Below are positions 35,894 through 44,307 of a DNA stretch of 64,000 nt, in pieces. Position 1 is the first letter of the stretch. Each line of letters opens with the position of its first letter. The notes under the pieces were generated by a model that ran no database searches, was not told the origin of the DNA, and saw only the letters and a list, made by a program, of their open reading frames with translations. Source of the DNA: G942493375 sp942493375 (GTDB taxonomy: Bacteria > Armatimonadota > UBA5829); NCBI GenBank assembly GCA_942493375.1, contig OW818698.1:2666001-2730000 (forward strand), in the 5' to 3' direction. The position numbers and the translations under genes are program-made.

Positions 35894-36997
35894 TTAGAAT
35901 GTTCCTGGCATGTGCATCTGTGTTGCAATCGCCCTGTTCCATAGAGGATCTAGATTTAGGTTATATTTACCCGTATTTAAGGTTAATTTGTTGCAACTAA
36001 TTGATCCGACCTGATTGAAACTACCGCCGGTATCGATACTCATTTCTCCAGTGTTACTCGTATTCTGCACATACATTATTGCGTGTGCCTGAGCTACACT
36101 TGCCATGCATTGGATTTTTTTGGTGCTGATCAGCACAAGGAAATCTGAGTCACTCGCTGGAAGTACTGAGTCATTCAACTGAATTACATCGTTAGAGACA
36201 ATGGTAATCTGCCCCGAATAGGTGCAAGCGTTTATGGCTACCATACCATATACAAGTATCACAGTGGGAGTTGCGTAGCTCAGACTGTTGAACGTCTTGT
36301 TGACAGTGTATACCTGGTTCGCGATAGACTCATATTTGGCGAGGTTTACTGATGGCATATTCACGTCTCTGAAATTGGGGTAGGTAGGCGCAACAGTAGC
36401 GCCGCCTTTCACAACTATATTACTAAGAGCATATGCGCCTGTCGTAACGGAATCGTCACTGTGGTCGAAATTCATTTTACCGTGTACATACATCCCGGGT
36501 GATGCCAGTGTGCTGATTATAGGTTGTGAGATCTTCAGGTCAGTTCCACCGGTATCGACATAAAGTCCAAAGTCAAACGGCATCATCTTATTGTCCATGA
36601 TTACTCGTTTGGCAGTGTAAGTACAGCCATTCGCGGCACCAATGGATGTTATCAAAACTGTCCCTGGGTCTCTGGCATTGTCACTTGCAGCCGTCACAGC
36701 AAAGCTGCCGGAGGAAAGAGCGATATTTGCGCTGTAGGGTATGGTGGCATACTTTTCATTGAGTTGCCATACCGAGTAATCTACGCCAGCCTCGGCCATA
36801 TATCTGGCCTCACGAATCCCCTTACGGTTAGCCTCGCCAAGGAAGTAAGCATTTGCAGCTTCCAGTAGAGTCAGTGCAAGCACAAGTCCTACAAGCAATG
36901 CGGTGATTGCGAGCAGATAAGCAGCACCTCGCTTGCTCGGGTTTTCTTTCCATATCGAGGATCTGTTCTGCACCAATTCCGTCTCCTCAGTACCCAT
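35894..36997 (-). CDS. PilX/GspK-like minor pseudopilin or pilus-associated protein
   Basis: 367 residues. A cytoplasmic N-terminus (about 1-24) precedes one long hydrophobic helix (AAYLLAITALLVGLVLALTL) and EANRKGIREARYMAEAGVDY, the PilX N-terminal-like pattern after the membrane helix. There is no typical G-F-x-x-x-E cleavage site, as in PilX-like proteins, where the motif is relaxed. The rest is a beta-rich ectodomain of unknown fold. It overlaps the gene before it by 11 bp, so the three pseudopilin genes are one operon. Probably at or near the tip of the pseudopilus. Confidence 0.75.
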   Translation of the reverse strand: MGTEETELVQNRSSIWKENPSKRGAAYLLAITALLVGLVLALTLLEAANAYFLGEANRKGIREARYMAEAGVDYSVWQLNEKYATIPYSANIALSSGSFAVTAASDNARDPGTVLITSIGAANGCTYTAKRVIMDNKMMPFDFGLYVDTGGTDLKISQPIISTLASPGMYVHGKMNFDHSDDSVTTGAYALSNIVVKGGATVAPTYPNFRDVNMPSVNLAKYESIANQVYTVNKTFNSLSYATPTVILVYGMVAINACTYSGQITIVSNDVIQLNDSVLPASDSDFLVLISTKKIQCMASVAQAHAIMYVQNTSNTGEMSIDTGGSFNQVGSISCNKLTLNTGKYNLNLDPLWNRAIATQMHMPGTF

Positions 36998-37640
36998 CCA
37001 GATTTCGCAGGCAAGCTTTTCTGTTACGGGTAAGTGATGTCGTAGTCGAACCAGCTTTGTAAGGGGCTGAGACTGTAATGGATACAGTGGTGTACTTCAC
37101 ACCACTGCTTGGCATTGTAAAATTGATATAGCTAATCGGGGTAATTCGCCCCTGAGCAACGCTAGTCAAGTAACTCCATGCTGTATCTGGAGTCACATCA
37201 ATGGCATTCGGGTTCCTCCAGGAAATCATAGTCCCTTTCCAAAGAATGTTACCGCTTCTGTCATATTTACCAGTCGTATCAGACAGGTAAAACACTATCG
37301 TTTGTCCCGCTCTGTATTTGTAGTCATTGGCAGAAATCGGGACGTATACGCCATAGGCTGTGTCGGCGGGCAGGCATAGTGCCAGCGTGTCTCCAGGAGT
37401 ATACCTGGTAAAGACTTTTGCGAGCATTGCGTTCTCAGTGTAAGTTCCCAATTCATCACAGGCAGTTCGTGTTGCCACGAGTGCGGAGGAGCATCCGGAC
37501 TGCCGGTCGAACTCCGCCTGGTTGACCAGGAAAACACCGCAAAGACCAGACAATATCACAGCCAGGGAGGAGATGGCCACCAGCAGTTCGACCAGGGTAA
37601 AACCTGTTGCTGGCCTATGTCTTGTAGAACAGTGTCTCAT
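36987..37640 (-). CDS. PulJ/GspJ-like minor prepilin
   Basis: 217 residues. Leader MRHCSTRHRPATG is followed by FTLVELLVAISSLAVILSGL, a prepilin cleavage site with conserved Glu5. A beta-rich ectodomain with DELGTYTEN follows. Minor pseudopilins of the I/J type form the tip complex in type II secretion. It overlaps the upstream prepilin gene by 26 bp and the downstream gene by 11 bp. Confidence 0.85.
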   Translation of the reverse strand: MRHCSTRHRPATGFTLVELLVAISSLAVILSGLCGVFLVNQAEFDRQSGCSSALVATRTACDELGTYTENAMLAKVFTRYTPGDTLALCLPADTAYGVYVPISANDYKYRAGQTIVFYLSDTTGKYDRSGNILWKGTMISWRNPNAIDVTPDTAWSYLTSVAQGRITPISYINFTMPSSGVKYTTVSITVSAPYKAGSTTTSLTRNRKACLRNLDGY

Positions 37641-38028
37641 AGAATATAGAGCGGTTTCCGCTCCCCTCCGGCCACGTGACAGTGACTGTGCATCTATACA
37701 TCTTGATCTCTAGTGCGCTTGGATATGGGGCCCATGAACAGGTAATCAAGTTGCCAGGGGGTAGATCCGAAGATGATCGGGTCAGCGGAACAGTCGCAAG
37801 CTGCCCTTTGTCCAGGGATCGATATTCCTCCATTTGAGAGATAGCTGTGTCACGAGCTATAGCCATGCACACCGCTCTCTGCTGGGTCTCTCGTGCAACC
37901 GCGATTGCTGTCAGAATTGCCAACAAGCCGATGCTCAAGATTACGGTGGCTGTCAGGACCTCTACCAGCGTGAACCCTCTATTGCTCAAGCTTGGATCGC
38001 TTTGTCTATTCAAACCAAATGCTCCCAT
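37615..38028 (-). CDS. PilV/GspI-like minor prepilin
   Basis: 137 residues if it starts at ATG 38028, which gives a leader of 18 residues before the cleavage site G-F-T-L-V-E-V-L. In-frame ATGs at 38076 and 38139 would give leaders of 34 and 55 residues, unusually long, and lack better ribosome sites; the start is therefore uncertain. The helix TATVILSIGLLAILTAIAVA and QMEEYRSL resemble GspI/PilV. First gene of the minor pseudopilin operon. Confidence 0.82.
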   Translation of the reverse strand: MGAFGLNRQSDPSLSNRGFTLVEVLTATVILSIGLLAILTAIAVARETQQRAVCMAIARDTAISQMEEYRSLDKGQLATVPLTRSSSDLPPGNLITCSWAPYPSALEIKMYRCTVTVTWPEGSGNRSIFYETLFYKT

Positions 38029-38163
38029 CGCATCCGTCCGACCTTTCTCAGATACTGAACAATCCAGTTCCCCCATATAAGAGTTCTTTGGATGTGCATG
38101 TACATCAGCTGAATTATCGGATATTGACAAAGAAAACATTACTTTTATACATGCCTATAACTC

Positions 38164-38246
38164 TAATCCGCATTATTCATGATTGATTCAGCTTTTGTCT
38201 TTACTGCCAGCCAAAAGCGAAGCTTTTTGAATAAAGTGGGCTGGTT
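38164..38246. repeat. repeat family A, copy
   Basis: TAATCCGCATTATTCATGAT ... GAATAAAGTGGGCTGGTT with inner TTTTGTCTTTACTGCCAGCC. It has the same orientation as 35727-35806. Confidence 0.85.
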
Positions 38247-38403
38247 GAGAGCCCATAAGGTTCCGAACACCAGGGAGCTTCCTGCCCTCCATATGAAGGT
38301 TCCGCCACCAAAGTCGGTCCAGCTGGAACCTTTCTCTCCATGGGAACCTCCAATCACATACGATTTGTAGTTAACCCGACTGTTAGATTGTTTTATTTAT
38401 CCA

Positions 38404-38485
38404 CTAACCCGCTTTATTCACCAAACTTCGCTATTGGCCGGCAGTATAGACAAAAGCTGAGTCAGTCATAAATAATGCGGGCTAA
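38404..38485. repeat. repeat family A, copy, opposite orientation
   Basis: CTAACCCGCTTTATTCACCA ... CATAAATAATGCGGGCTAA, the reverse complement of the family consensus. It precedes the pilM operon. Confidence 0.87.
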
Positions 38486-38743
38486 TCTACAGAACAAGTT
38501 ACGCGACTATACAACGTCATTTCACAATAGAACACAAGTCGCGTTGCGACCGTATCGAAACATATGAAATCATCATTAGGTTCTTATTTGATCGTATCAG
38601 CTAGACATATTTCAACAAAAGTCGGCAATTGGTATAACCAATATTACTCCACATAATAACTAATTGAAGCGATTCATCATATACTTACTGCTTCATGACT
38701 AAAGATAGAGTGCATTAGTACCGATAATCCCAGGTGTGGGTAT

Positions 38744-39922
38744 ATGCGTGAATTAAATCGAGGGTATCTAGTGCATTCCTATCGTACACCTAAACAATTT
38801 GTCAATCGTGTCGGTCTGGACATCGGTAGCCATACGATAAGTGGCATCGAGGTAACTGAACACGACTCTGAGATCGTCATACGGTCCGCCGGGTCGGTTC
38901 CAGTGACTGAAGAAAAATCCGTTAGATCAACACCGAAATCGACTGCAACCGTTCGCGCGATAAGGAAGCTGTGGTCATGCGCCAGGTTTACCTCGAAGAA
39001 AGTTGTGCTTGCATTGCCGCCTCAGCATGTCTATACAAAGTGGCTTCGTATTGAAGTTTCTGACGTAGAAGAAATGGAACAAACCGCGACAGTTGCCGCC
39101 ACTCGTGGTGCGCCTTTTCCTGCTACTGACGCTATAACCGACTATAGAATCATCTCCTCCCGACCCAATGGTTCGCACATGCAGTATTCAATGATGTTAG
39201 TCTCTGCGTCCTCATCCGCATTGGATACACTCCTGGATACGGTTGAGAGTGCAGGACTGGAACCTGTTGCCGTGGACATAGCTGCAGCCGCCGCGTTACG
39301 CAGTTTTGATGCGCAGAAACGAGCTGCCGGGCCACTTTGGAGCGATCAGCCACTGGCACACTGCATAATAGGTGCACGCGATACAACGATTGCAGTGGTC
39401 AGAGGTGATGCCTTGGAACTTACCCGCACCGTTCCTGTGGGAGGCAATGACTTCACTCAGTGTATATCAGAATACTTGAACATAAGTTTACATGAGGCAG
39501 AACAGATCAAGACCAGTCCTGGCACCGTGCTAAACCCGAATGGCACTATCACCGTGGTCAGCAGTCAAGATGAAGTGAATGTACCCTGCGAAAACGTCGT
39601 TGGGAGGCTGGCACGAGAGATCCAGCGTTCTCTAAGGTTCTTTTCCAGCCAGTTCGCCGAAGGTAGCTATTTGGGAATGATAGGTGCTACTACCATAAGC
39701 GGTGGTGGAGCTTTGCTCAGTGGAATAGATACTTGCCTGGGAATGCACGGAATTGAAATTTCGGGTGTTATAAACCCATTCACTGGATTCTCAATCACGG
39801 CTGATATTGAACAAATACAACAAATGAGCGAAGATGCCGCTGCTTATACAACGGCATTGGGACTTGCCATGGGTGGCTATTGGTGTAATGATAATGAGAC
39901 AAAATTTGGATTGGTGGCCTAG
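38744..39922 (+). CDS. pilM: PilM-type actin-like pilus assembly protein
   Basis: 392 residues, cytoplasmic. FtsA/actin-like fold: VGLDIGSHTISGIEV (phosphate 1 loop), VVLALPPQHVYTKWLRI, then GLEPVAVDIAAAAALR and IGATTISGGGALLSGID (adenosine motif). PilM binds the cytoplasmic tail of PilN and couples it to the assembly ATPase. It starts the pilM-pilN-pilO-pilP-secretin-gspG set. Conserved gene order supports the call. Confidence 0.92.
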   Translation: MRELNRGYLVHSYRTPKQFVNRVGLDIGSHTISGIEVTEHDSEIVIRSAGSVPVTEEKSVRSTPKSTATVRAIRKLWSCARFTSKKVVLALPPQHVYTKWLRIEVSDVEEMEQTATVAATRGAPFPATDAITDYRIISSRPNGSHMQYSMMLVSASSSALDTLLDTVESAGLEPVAVDIAAAAALRSFDAQKRAAGPLWSDQPLAHCIIGARDTTIAVVRGDALELTRTVPVGGNDFTQCISEYLNISLHEAEQIKTSPGTVLNPNGTITVVSSQDEVNVPCENVVGRLAREIQRSLRFFSSQFAEGSYLGMIGATTISGGGALLSGIDTCLGMHGIEISGVINPFTGFSITADIEQIQQMSEDAAAYTTALGLAMGGYWCNDNETKFGLVA

Positions 39923-40000
39923 AAACTGTGTGATGTGCATCAGTGCAATGTACTAATACACATCCCGATACGAGACATTCTATATTGATATGTTATCTAT

Positions 40001-40591
40001 ATGAGATCTTTTAACCTGGCTGAATCTAAACTGGCTGAACGGAGCTTTTGTAAGCTACAGATCATTCGACATCTGCGGCTGATATTGTTCGTAGTAATTT
40101 TCGTGGTTCTAGTTGCCATTGGTTCTTATGCGGAAAAAAGCAAGCTTACAAAGAAGGTCCTCAGTATGCAATCAAAGCTTGAAGAAATCAAACGACAACG
40201 TGCTAACTCACAGTTGGTGGTTGAAGCAACAAAGACTGCGCAGCACTTGGAAGAATGGCACAATCAACTTACGGGACAGACAAGCAGATGTATAGATAAC
40301 CTGCATGCAATTACGCAGAGCGCTCCAACTGATGTATGGTTGAATCGAGTAACCGGCAACCAAGATGATGTGTCAATCACGATTGAAGGTAAAGCAACAT
40401 CATTTGAAACCATTTCGAACTATTCAGAAAGGCTTCGCACCCAGGGTAAATTCGGTGATGTTCGCATTCTAAGCACTCAAATAGGCAAGATCGACACATT
40501 GACATTTGTGAGTTTTTCACTTAGCGCGAATCTGAAACAGTCCAATAATTCCACAACCGAAGCCCAGCCAGCAAATGGGGTAGCCTTGTGA
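40001..40591 (+). CDS. pilN: PilN-like inner-membrane alignment protein
   Basis: 196 residues. A short cytoplasmic tail with RSFNLAES (the PilM-binding I-N-L-type motif), one membrane helix (about 27-45), a coiled-coil stretch (about 46-75) and a small alpha/beta periplasmic domain. Position between pilM and pilO and ATGA coupling to the next gene support the call. Confidence 0.85.
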   Translation: MRSFNLAESKLAERSFCKLQIIRHLRLILFVVIFVVLVAIGSYAEKSKLTKKVLSMQSKLEEIKRQRANSQLVVEATKTAQHLEEWHNQLTGQTSRCIDNLHAITQSAPTDVWLNRVTGNQDDVSITIEGKATSFETISNYSERLRTQGKFGDVRILSTQIGKIDTLTFVSFSLSANLKQSNNSTTEAQPANGVAL

Positions 40592-41175
40592 TGAGTTCAA
40601 TTCTTTCTGCAAGACGTAATAATACGTATAGTGTGGAAAATATAGAATTGATGAAGCGCTTGCTTATAGCAACCATAGTGTTAAGTGTGTGTGTTAGCGG
40701 TATCTTGCTTGCCGGCACAATTAGGACGCTACGGGAATTACGTATGACAAAACAATCACTCATAAATGGCAGAGCAGAATTGAGCGAGATCAAAGTCCAG
40801 ATGCTCAAAGAGAATGAACATAACTACACTCAATGGTCTAAAACAGGTGTTCTGGATTCATTTGCAGTGACTATGTCCGGATGGGCTAAGGCGGGAAGTA
40901 TAAACCTGACAACTCTAGCACCGGAAGGCGATCCTGTATCAACCGACATAGAAATGTCCGGCGAAAAGCTTGGCACCTGGAATGCAAGCAGGATTAAAGT
41001 TAAGGGCACTGCACCTTATTCTAATGTAATGGCCTTTCTGGAAGATTTTAGAAGTGTGAATGCACCAGTCCGACTTGAGTCATTCTCAATTGATTCCGTT
41101 GATACGGGTTGCGGAGAAGTCAGCTTCGAGTTGGTAGTGACAGTATATGAGAAGCAGGTTGCAAAGAGCTCATGA
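40588..41175 (+). CDS. pilO: PilO-like inner-membrane alignment protein
   Basis: 195 residues; one membrane helix (about 22-44), coiled coil (about 45-75), then a ferredoxin-like periplasmic domain. It overlaps pilN by four bases (ATGA) and is itself overlapped by the next gene. With PilN it links the cytoplasmic PilM and ATPase to the periplasmic parts. Confidence 0.82.
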   Translation: MMSSILSARRNNTYSVENIELMKRLLIATIVLSVCVSGILLAGTIRTLRELRMTKQSLINGRAELSEIKVQMLKENEHNYTQWSKTGVLDSFAVTMSGWAKAGSINLTTLAPEGDPVSTDIEMSGEKLGTWNASRIKVKGTAPYSNVMAFLEDFRSVNAPVRLESFSIDSVDTGCGEVSFELVVTVYEKQVAKSS

Positions 41176-41783
41176 GTATGCTGAAATATGATCCCAAGCA
41201 ATCTAAAACGGTTGCGGTGTTGTTGACTATTCTTATTATAGCGATTATTGCAATAGTTGTTCGAATGAAACATGCGGCTGCACCTGCACAAACTGCTCAA
41301 ACCGCACAATCCAATGCGATTGTTGCGGGAGTAGATCAGACTGCTTCAATCAAGTATATAAGCAACCGCAATCCATTTGAAAGGTCTCCATTTGTGGTGA
41401 CTGATAGTCATGGAATCAGGGACAGATTGGCGTCTGATGCCGATATGATTGGCAAACAGAACAGCATTTTTAGTAAACAGATGCTTAACAAACCTTTGCC
41501 CCCAATGCACATCGAAGTCAGACCAAAAAATAGCGTAAAACCTAAAGTCGACCTTCCCGCAGTTAGTATGGAGACGAAGCCAATACCTTCGTTCATTCTT
41601 CTTGCTACTGTAAAAGGGAAGGATGGCCTGTGCGCTATAATCAAAACCGATGATTCCGAGACCAAAATCGTCCAAATTGGTGATTCGCTCAAGGAAGGCT
41701 TCAAGCTGCAGTCCGTGGATGAGTTGCATGCCATTCTGACTGATGGGAGGAACGTGATCATTGCTAAACGACCGCAGTCATAA
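41172..41783 (+). CDS. PilP/GspC-like protein linking inner membrane and secretin
   Basis: 203 residues with one membrane helix (about 13-31), a flexible Ala/Gln linker, NRNPFERSPF (the N-P-F motif of GspC/PilP homology regions) and a small beta domain (about 140-200: FILLATVKGKDGLCAII, VQIGDSLKEGFKL). No lipobox, so closer to GspC than to lipoprotein PilP. Such domains bind the secretin N-domains. It overlaps the secretin start by 23 bp. Its last codons (RNVIIAKRP) also occur upstream of the other secretin as a duplicated tail. Confidence 0.8.
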   Translation: MSMLKYDPKQSKTVAVLLTILIIAIIAIVVRMKHAAAPAQTAQTAQSNAIVAGVDQTASIKYISNRNPFERSPFVVTDSHGIRDRLASDADMIGKQNSIFSKQMLNKPLPPMHIEVRPKNSVKPKVDLPAVSMETKPIPSFILLATVKGKDGLCAIIKTDDSETKIVQIGDSLKEGFKLQSVDELHAILTDGRNVIIAKRPQS

Positions 41784-43233
41784 AGAAAAACAGTTCATCC
41801 CTCATATGGCAATCATCAGTCATCTACTTAGATTTAGTTTGGCTGCAGTTGTTAGCGTTATACTTGCATCACCTATGTGGGCGGTCGATGCGTCGCCGGT
41901 AACACAGTCTGAAAAGCCTGATCTTTACAATGTAGATGCCAGTGGAACTGATATTAAGCTAGTATTGAAAGCTCTTGCACGGCAGTCAGGCGTGAATATG
42001 GTTATCAGTCCGGACATCACTGGTTTGTTGAACATGCATGTGAAGCAGCAATCACTGTTATCGATTCTAGACAGCATCGCTGCAATTATGGATGTAGCCT
42101 GCAAGAGTGATGGAGTTACCTATCTAATCACTCCCAAATCCAAACTGGTGGTTCAGCCCGAGGTATGCACAAATGCACCGATTCCGGCTACTACCATATT
42201 TGTCTGGATATGCCACAATGTTGAACCGAGTCAGTTAATTACTGTAGTCACGAAACTCTTTCCAAGCATTAATGCTGTGTTGGGTCCTGAAGCATTGATG
42301 CCGAAATACTCAGATGAGACAATGTCATCTACAAGTTCAGCTGGTCAGTCGATTAGCGACTACTCCGGTGGGGGTACGGCGCCAAATACTGCATCACCGG
42401 TCACTCTAGCCTCTTCTTCTGGTGAATACGACCCGAAAAAGCACAGAGACAGGATCGTGCTGATGGGACCGGTGGCTGATGTCGAGAGAGCCAAACAAGT
42501 TATCAAACAATTGGATGTCGAAAAACGGCAGGTAAATATCGAACTCGCTATAACGGAAATCCAGTCTACTGGGGACAATCACATCGGTGTGGATTGGAAC
42601 TGGGATCCTTTTTCTGTGAAGCAGGGCTACACTACGCCCAGCACCGACACAACATCCGCATACAACTCGACTAATGTAAATGTAAGTCAGCCAAAGTTCG
42701 CTCTTCAACCATGGAACTTTGGAGCTACCCTCTCCGCCATGGTTAAAGATGGTACGGCAAACTTATTAGCCAATCCGAATATATCACTACTTGATGGAGA
42801 GTCAGGCCGGATCTTTCTGGGAGATACCGTACGATATCTGCAACTCGATTCTCGAGACCGGGATGGTAGGCCTATCTATAAAGCAGCAACAGTGGATGCG
42901 GGTATTTCCTTGCCAATAGCAGTCCGAATCCTACCAGATGATAGTGTGATACTGAACCTGCATCCTGCAATAAGCCTTATTACCGGTTATTCTACAATTG
43001 AAGGAAGTCAATACCCACAAGTGAGTATCCGTGAAGTCCAAACCACAGTCATCATCAAGAATGGTGAAATGCTGGCAATAGGTGGGCTTATTCGTGACGA
43101 GGATACCCGAAATGCTTCTAGAATACCGCTCATGGGGAACTTACCGGTTATTGGCGGTCTGTTCAGAAGCAGAAGTGTTAAGAAGCAGAAAACGGAACTC
43201 ATAATATTACTTAAGCTGAAAATTATAGAATGA
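41761..43233 (+). CDS. secretin (GspD/PilQ family), copy 2
   Basis: 490 residues from TTG 41761, overlapping the PilP/GspC-like gene. Same domain order as the secretin at 31060: signal-anchor (about 20-40), STN/N0 (about 47-122), N1 with low-complexity insert, C-domain with IPLMGNLPVIGGLFRS. Over the last 170 residues of the C-domain I count about 19 differences between the two copies. The very C-terminus is altered: after TELII it reads LLKLKIIE instead of the longer ending of copy 1. Whether both are functional is unclear. Confidence 0.92.
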   Translation: MLNDRSHKEKQFIPHMAIISHLLRFSLAAVVSVILASPMWAVDASPVTQSEKPDLYNVDASGTDIKLVLKALARQSGVNMVISPDITGLLNMHVKQQSLLSILDSIAAIMDVACKSDGVTYLITPKSKLVVQPEVCTNAPIPATTIFVWICHNVEPSQLITVVTKLFPSINAVLGPEALMPKYSDETMSSTSSAGQSISDYSGGGTAPNTASPVTLASSSGEYDPKKHRDRIVLMGPVADVERAKQVIKQLDVEKRQVNIELAITEIQSTGDNHIGVDWNWDPFSVKQGYTTPSTDTTSAYNSTNVNVSQPKFALQPWNFGATLSAMVKDGTANLLANPNISLLDGESGRIFLGDTVRYLQLDSRDRDGRPIYKAATVDAGISLPIAVRILPDDSVILNLHPAISLITGYSTIEGSQYPQVSIREVQTTVIIKNGEMLAIGGLIRDEDTRNASRIPLMGNLPVIGGLFRSRSVKKQKTELIILLKLKIIE

Positions 43234-43240
43234 TAGCGGC

Positions 43241-43340
43241 GCAAACAAAGTGCAAGTCACTGACAATGGTGATCAGGCCGATGGTCATAATCGGCTTTAT
43301 TACAATCGGGAATTCTCCCGAAATACTCTAGTCGGCGGAG
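43241..43340 (+). pseudogene. scar of gspF (3' end only)
   Basis: CAAGTCACTGACAATGGTGA ... ATCGGCTTTATTACAATCGG ... TCGGCGGAG lines up with the last 100 bases of gspF (35370-35475), with a small internal deletion and a premature TAG. So E- and F-type genes once stood between this secretin and the GspG-like gene, as they do after the other secretin. Confidence 0.75.
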
Positions 43341-43381
43341 CTAATTAGTCGACAAATGTACATCATGGAGGATGTCGTAAA

Positions 43382-43819
43382 ATGCAAAGTATTAGAGAAA
43401 GAATAAATCGCAAACAAAAAGGTTTCACGTTGGTGGAGCTTCTGGTAGTAATAGTTGTCCTGGCAGTGCTGGCGGCAATAGTGTTACCTAAATTCATGGA
43501 TTCAGGTACCCGCAGTAAAGAATCGGCGCTAAAGAGCGACCTGAAGCTCATAAGGAATGCAATCACTATTTTCAAGACGGATACAGGACTATATCCCTTA
43601 GCGCTAAGCGACTTGGCTGCAAGTTCAGCACCGGCACAAGGCAGCAATGGCACAGCTGACGTCAACCTGACTGCCAGCAACTGGCATGGGCCCTATGTGC
43701 AGTCTATACCAAATGATCCGGTCTCAGGAACTGCTTTTACATACACAAAGACGTCGGGAACAGCAGTCAGTAGTGCAACCGGCAATGGTCTGGATGGCAC
43801 AGCATATACCACATGGTAG
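43382..43819 (+). CDS. gspG: GspG-like major pseudopilin
   Basis: 145 residues. Leader MQSIRERINRKQKG, then FTLVELLVVIVVLAVLAAIV and the short GspG-type ectodomain: KSDLKLIRNAITIFKTDTGLYP, HGPYVQSIPNDPVSGTAFTY, with DLAAS and a C-terminal calcium-loop-like GNGLDGTAYTTW. In type II secretion GspG builds the pseudopilus; similar pilins also exist in pilus systems. GGAGG precedes the ATG. Confidence 0.92.
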   Translation: MQSIRERINRKQKGFTLVELLVVIVVLAVLAAIVLPKFMDSGTRSKESALKSDLKLIRNAITIFKTDTGLYPLALSDLAASSAPAQGSNGTADVNLTASNWHGPYVQSIPNDPVSGTAFTYTKTSGTAVSSATGNGLDGTAYTTW

Positions 43820-43823
43820 AAAA

Positions 43824-44048
43824 ATGACCCATTTAGCATCGCCAGGACGGCTCAGGCTTGAGCATGACCAATTATCATCTTCATTGAGGATAGGGTTGAT
43901 GGGCCTCCTGGCATTTATTTCCATAATGCAGACCGCGTGGGACTTGCAGCATTGTGCGGCCGGTATGAGGACAAATTATTGCATTGGCTTTAATGTCAAT
44001 GAAACCAAATGTAGGATAAGCAGAATGTATAATACGCCTACAGCGTGA
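43824..44048 (+). CDS. possible small membrane protein
   Basis: 74 codons from an ATG four bases after the gspG stop. One hydrophobic stretch (IGLMGLLAFISIMQTAW) follows a basic N-terminus, and four Cys lie in the last 35 residues. No family recognised. It may be a real accessory protein of the pilus operon or a chance frame; no clear ribosome site beyond the AAAA before the ATG. Confidence 0.3.
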   Translation: MTHLASPGRLRLEHDQLSSSLRIGLMGLLAFISIMQTAWDLQHCAAGMRTNYCIGFNVNETKCRISRMYNTPTA

Positions 44049-44143
44049 AACTGGTTACCTGGATGTACACGATAATGTGGCTGTCAAGGCATGTATCATA
44101 ACAGACGACACTCTCATAGAGGATAACGCTCTGGATATGATTA

Positions 44144-44215
44144 CTAACCCGCTTTATTCACCAAGCTTCGTTTTTGCCCGGTAGTAGGGGCAAAATCATG
44201 AATAATGCGGGCTAA
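44144..44215. repeat. repeat family A, copy, opposite orientation
   Basis: CTAACCCGCTTTATTCACCA ... CATGAATAATGCGGGCTAA, about 72 bp, slightly shorter than other copies because the CTGAGTCA box is missing. It lies between the pilus operon and the c-di-GMP genes. Confidence 0.87.
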
Positions 44216-44307
44216 TGATGATCTGGATATTCAAACTTGGCAGACCCTTCATCTGCACAGAATATCGAATGAAGCCTGTATCTAGCTGAAGATAGAGTAA
44301 ATATGCT

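Larger units (their letters stand above)
38140..38743. other. repeat-rich gap between pseudopilins and pilM
   Basis: About 600 bp with two family A copies (38164-38246 and 38404-38485). Between them, on the minus strand at about 38250-38366, is a short frame with SYVIGGSHGEKGSSW and FGGGTFIWRAGSS, which looks like a fragment of a secreted protein without start or stop context. Promoters for both flanking operons should lie here. Confidence 0.5.
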
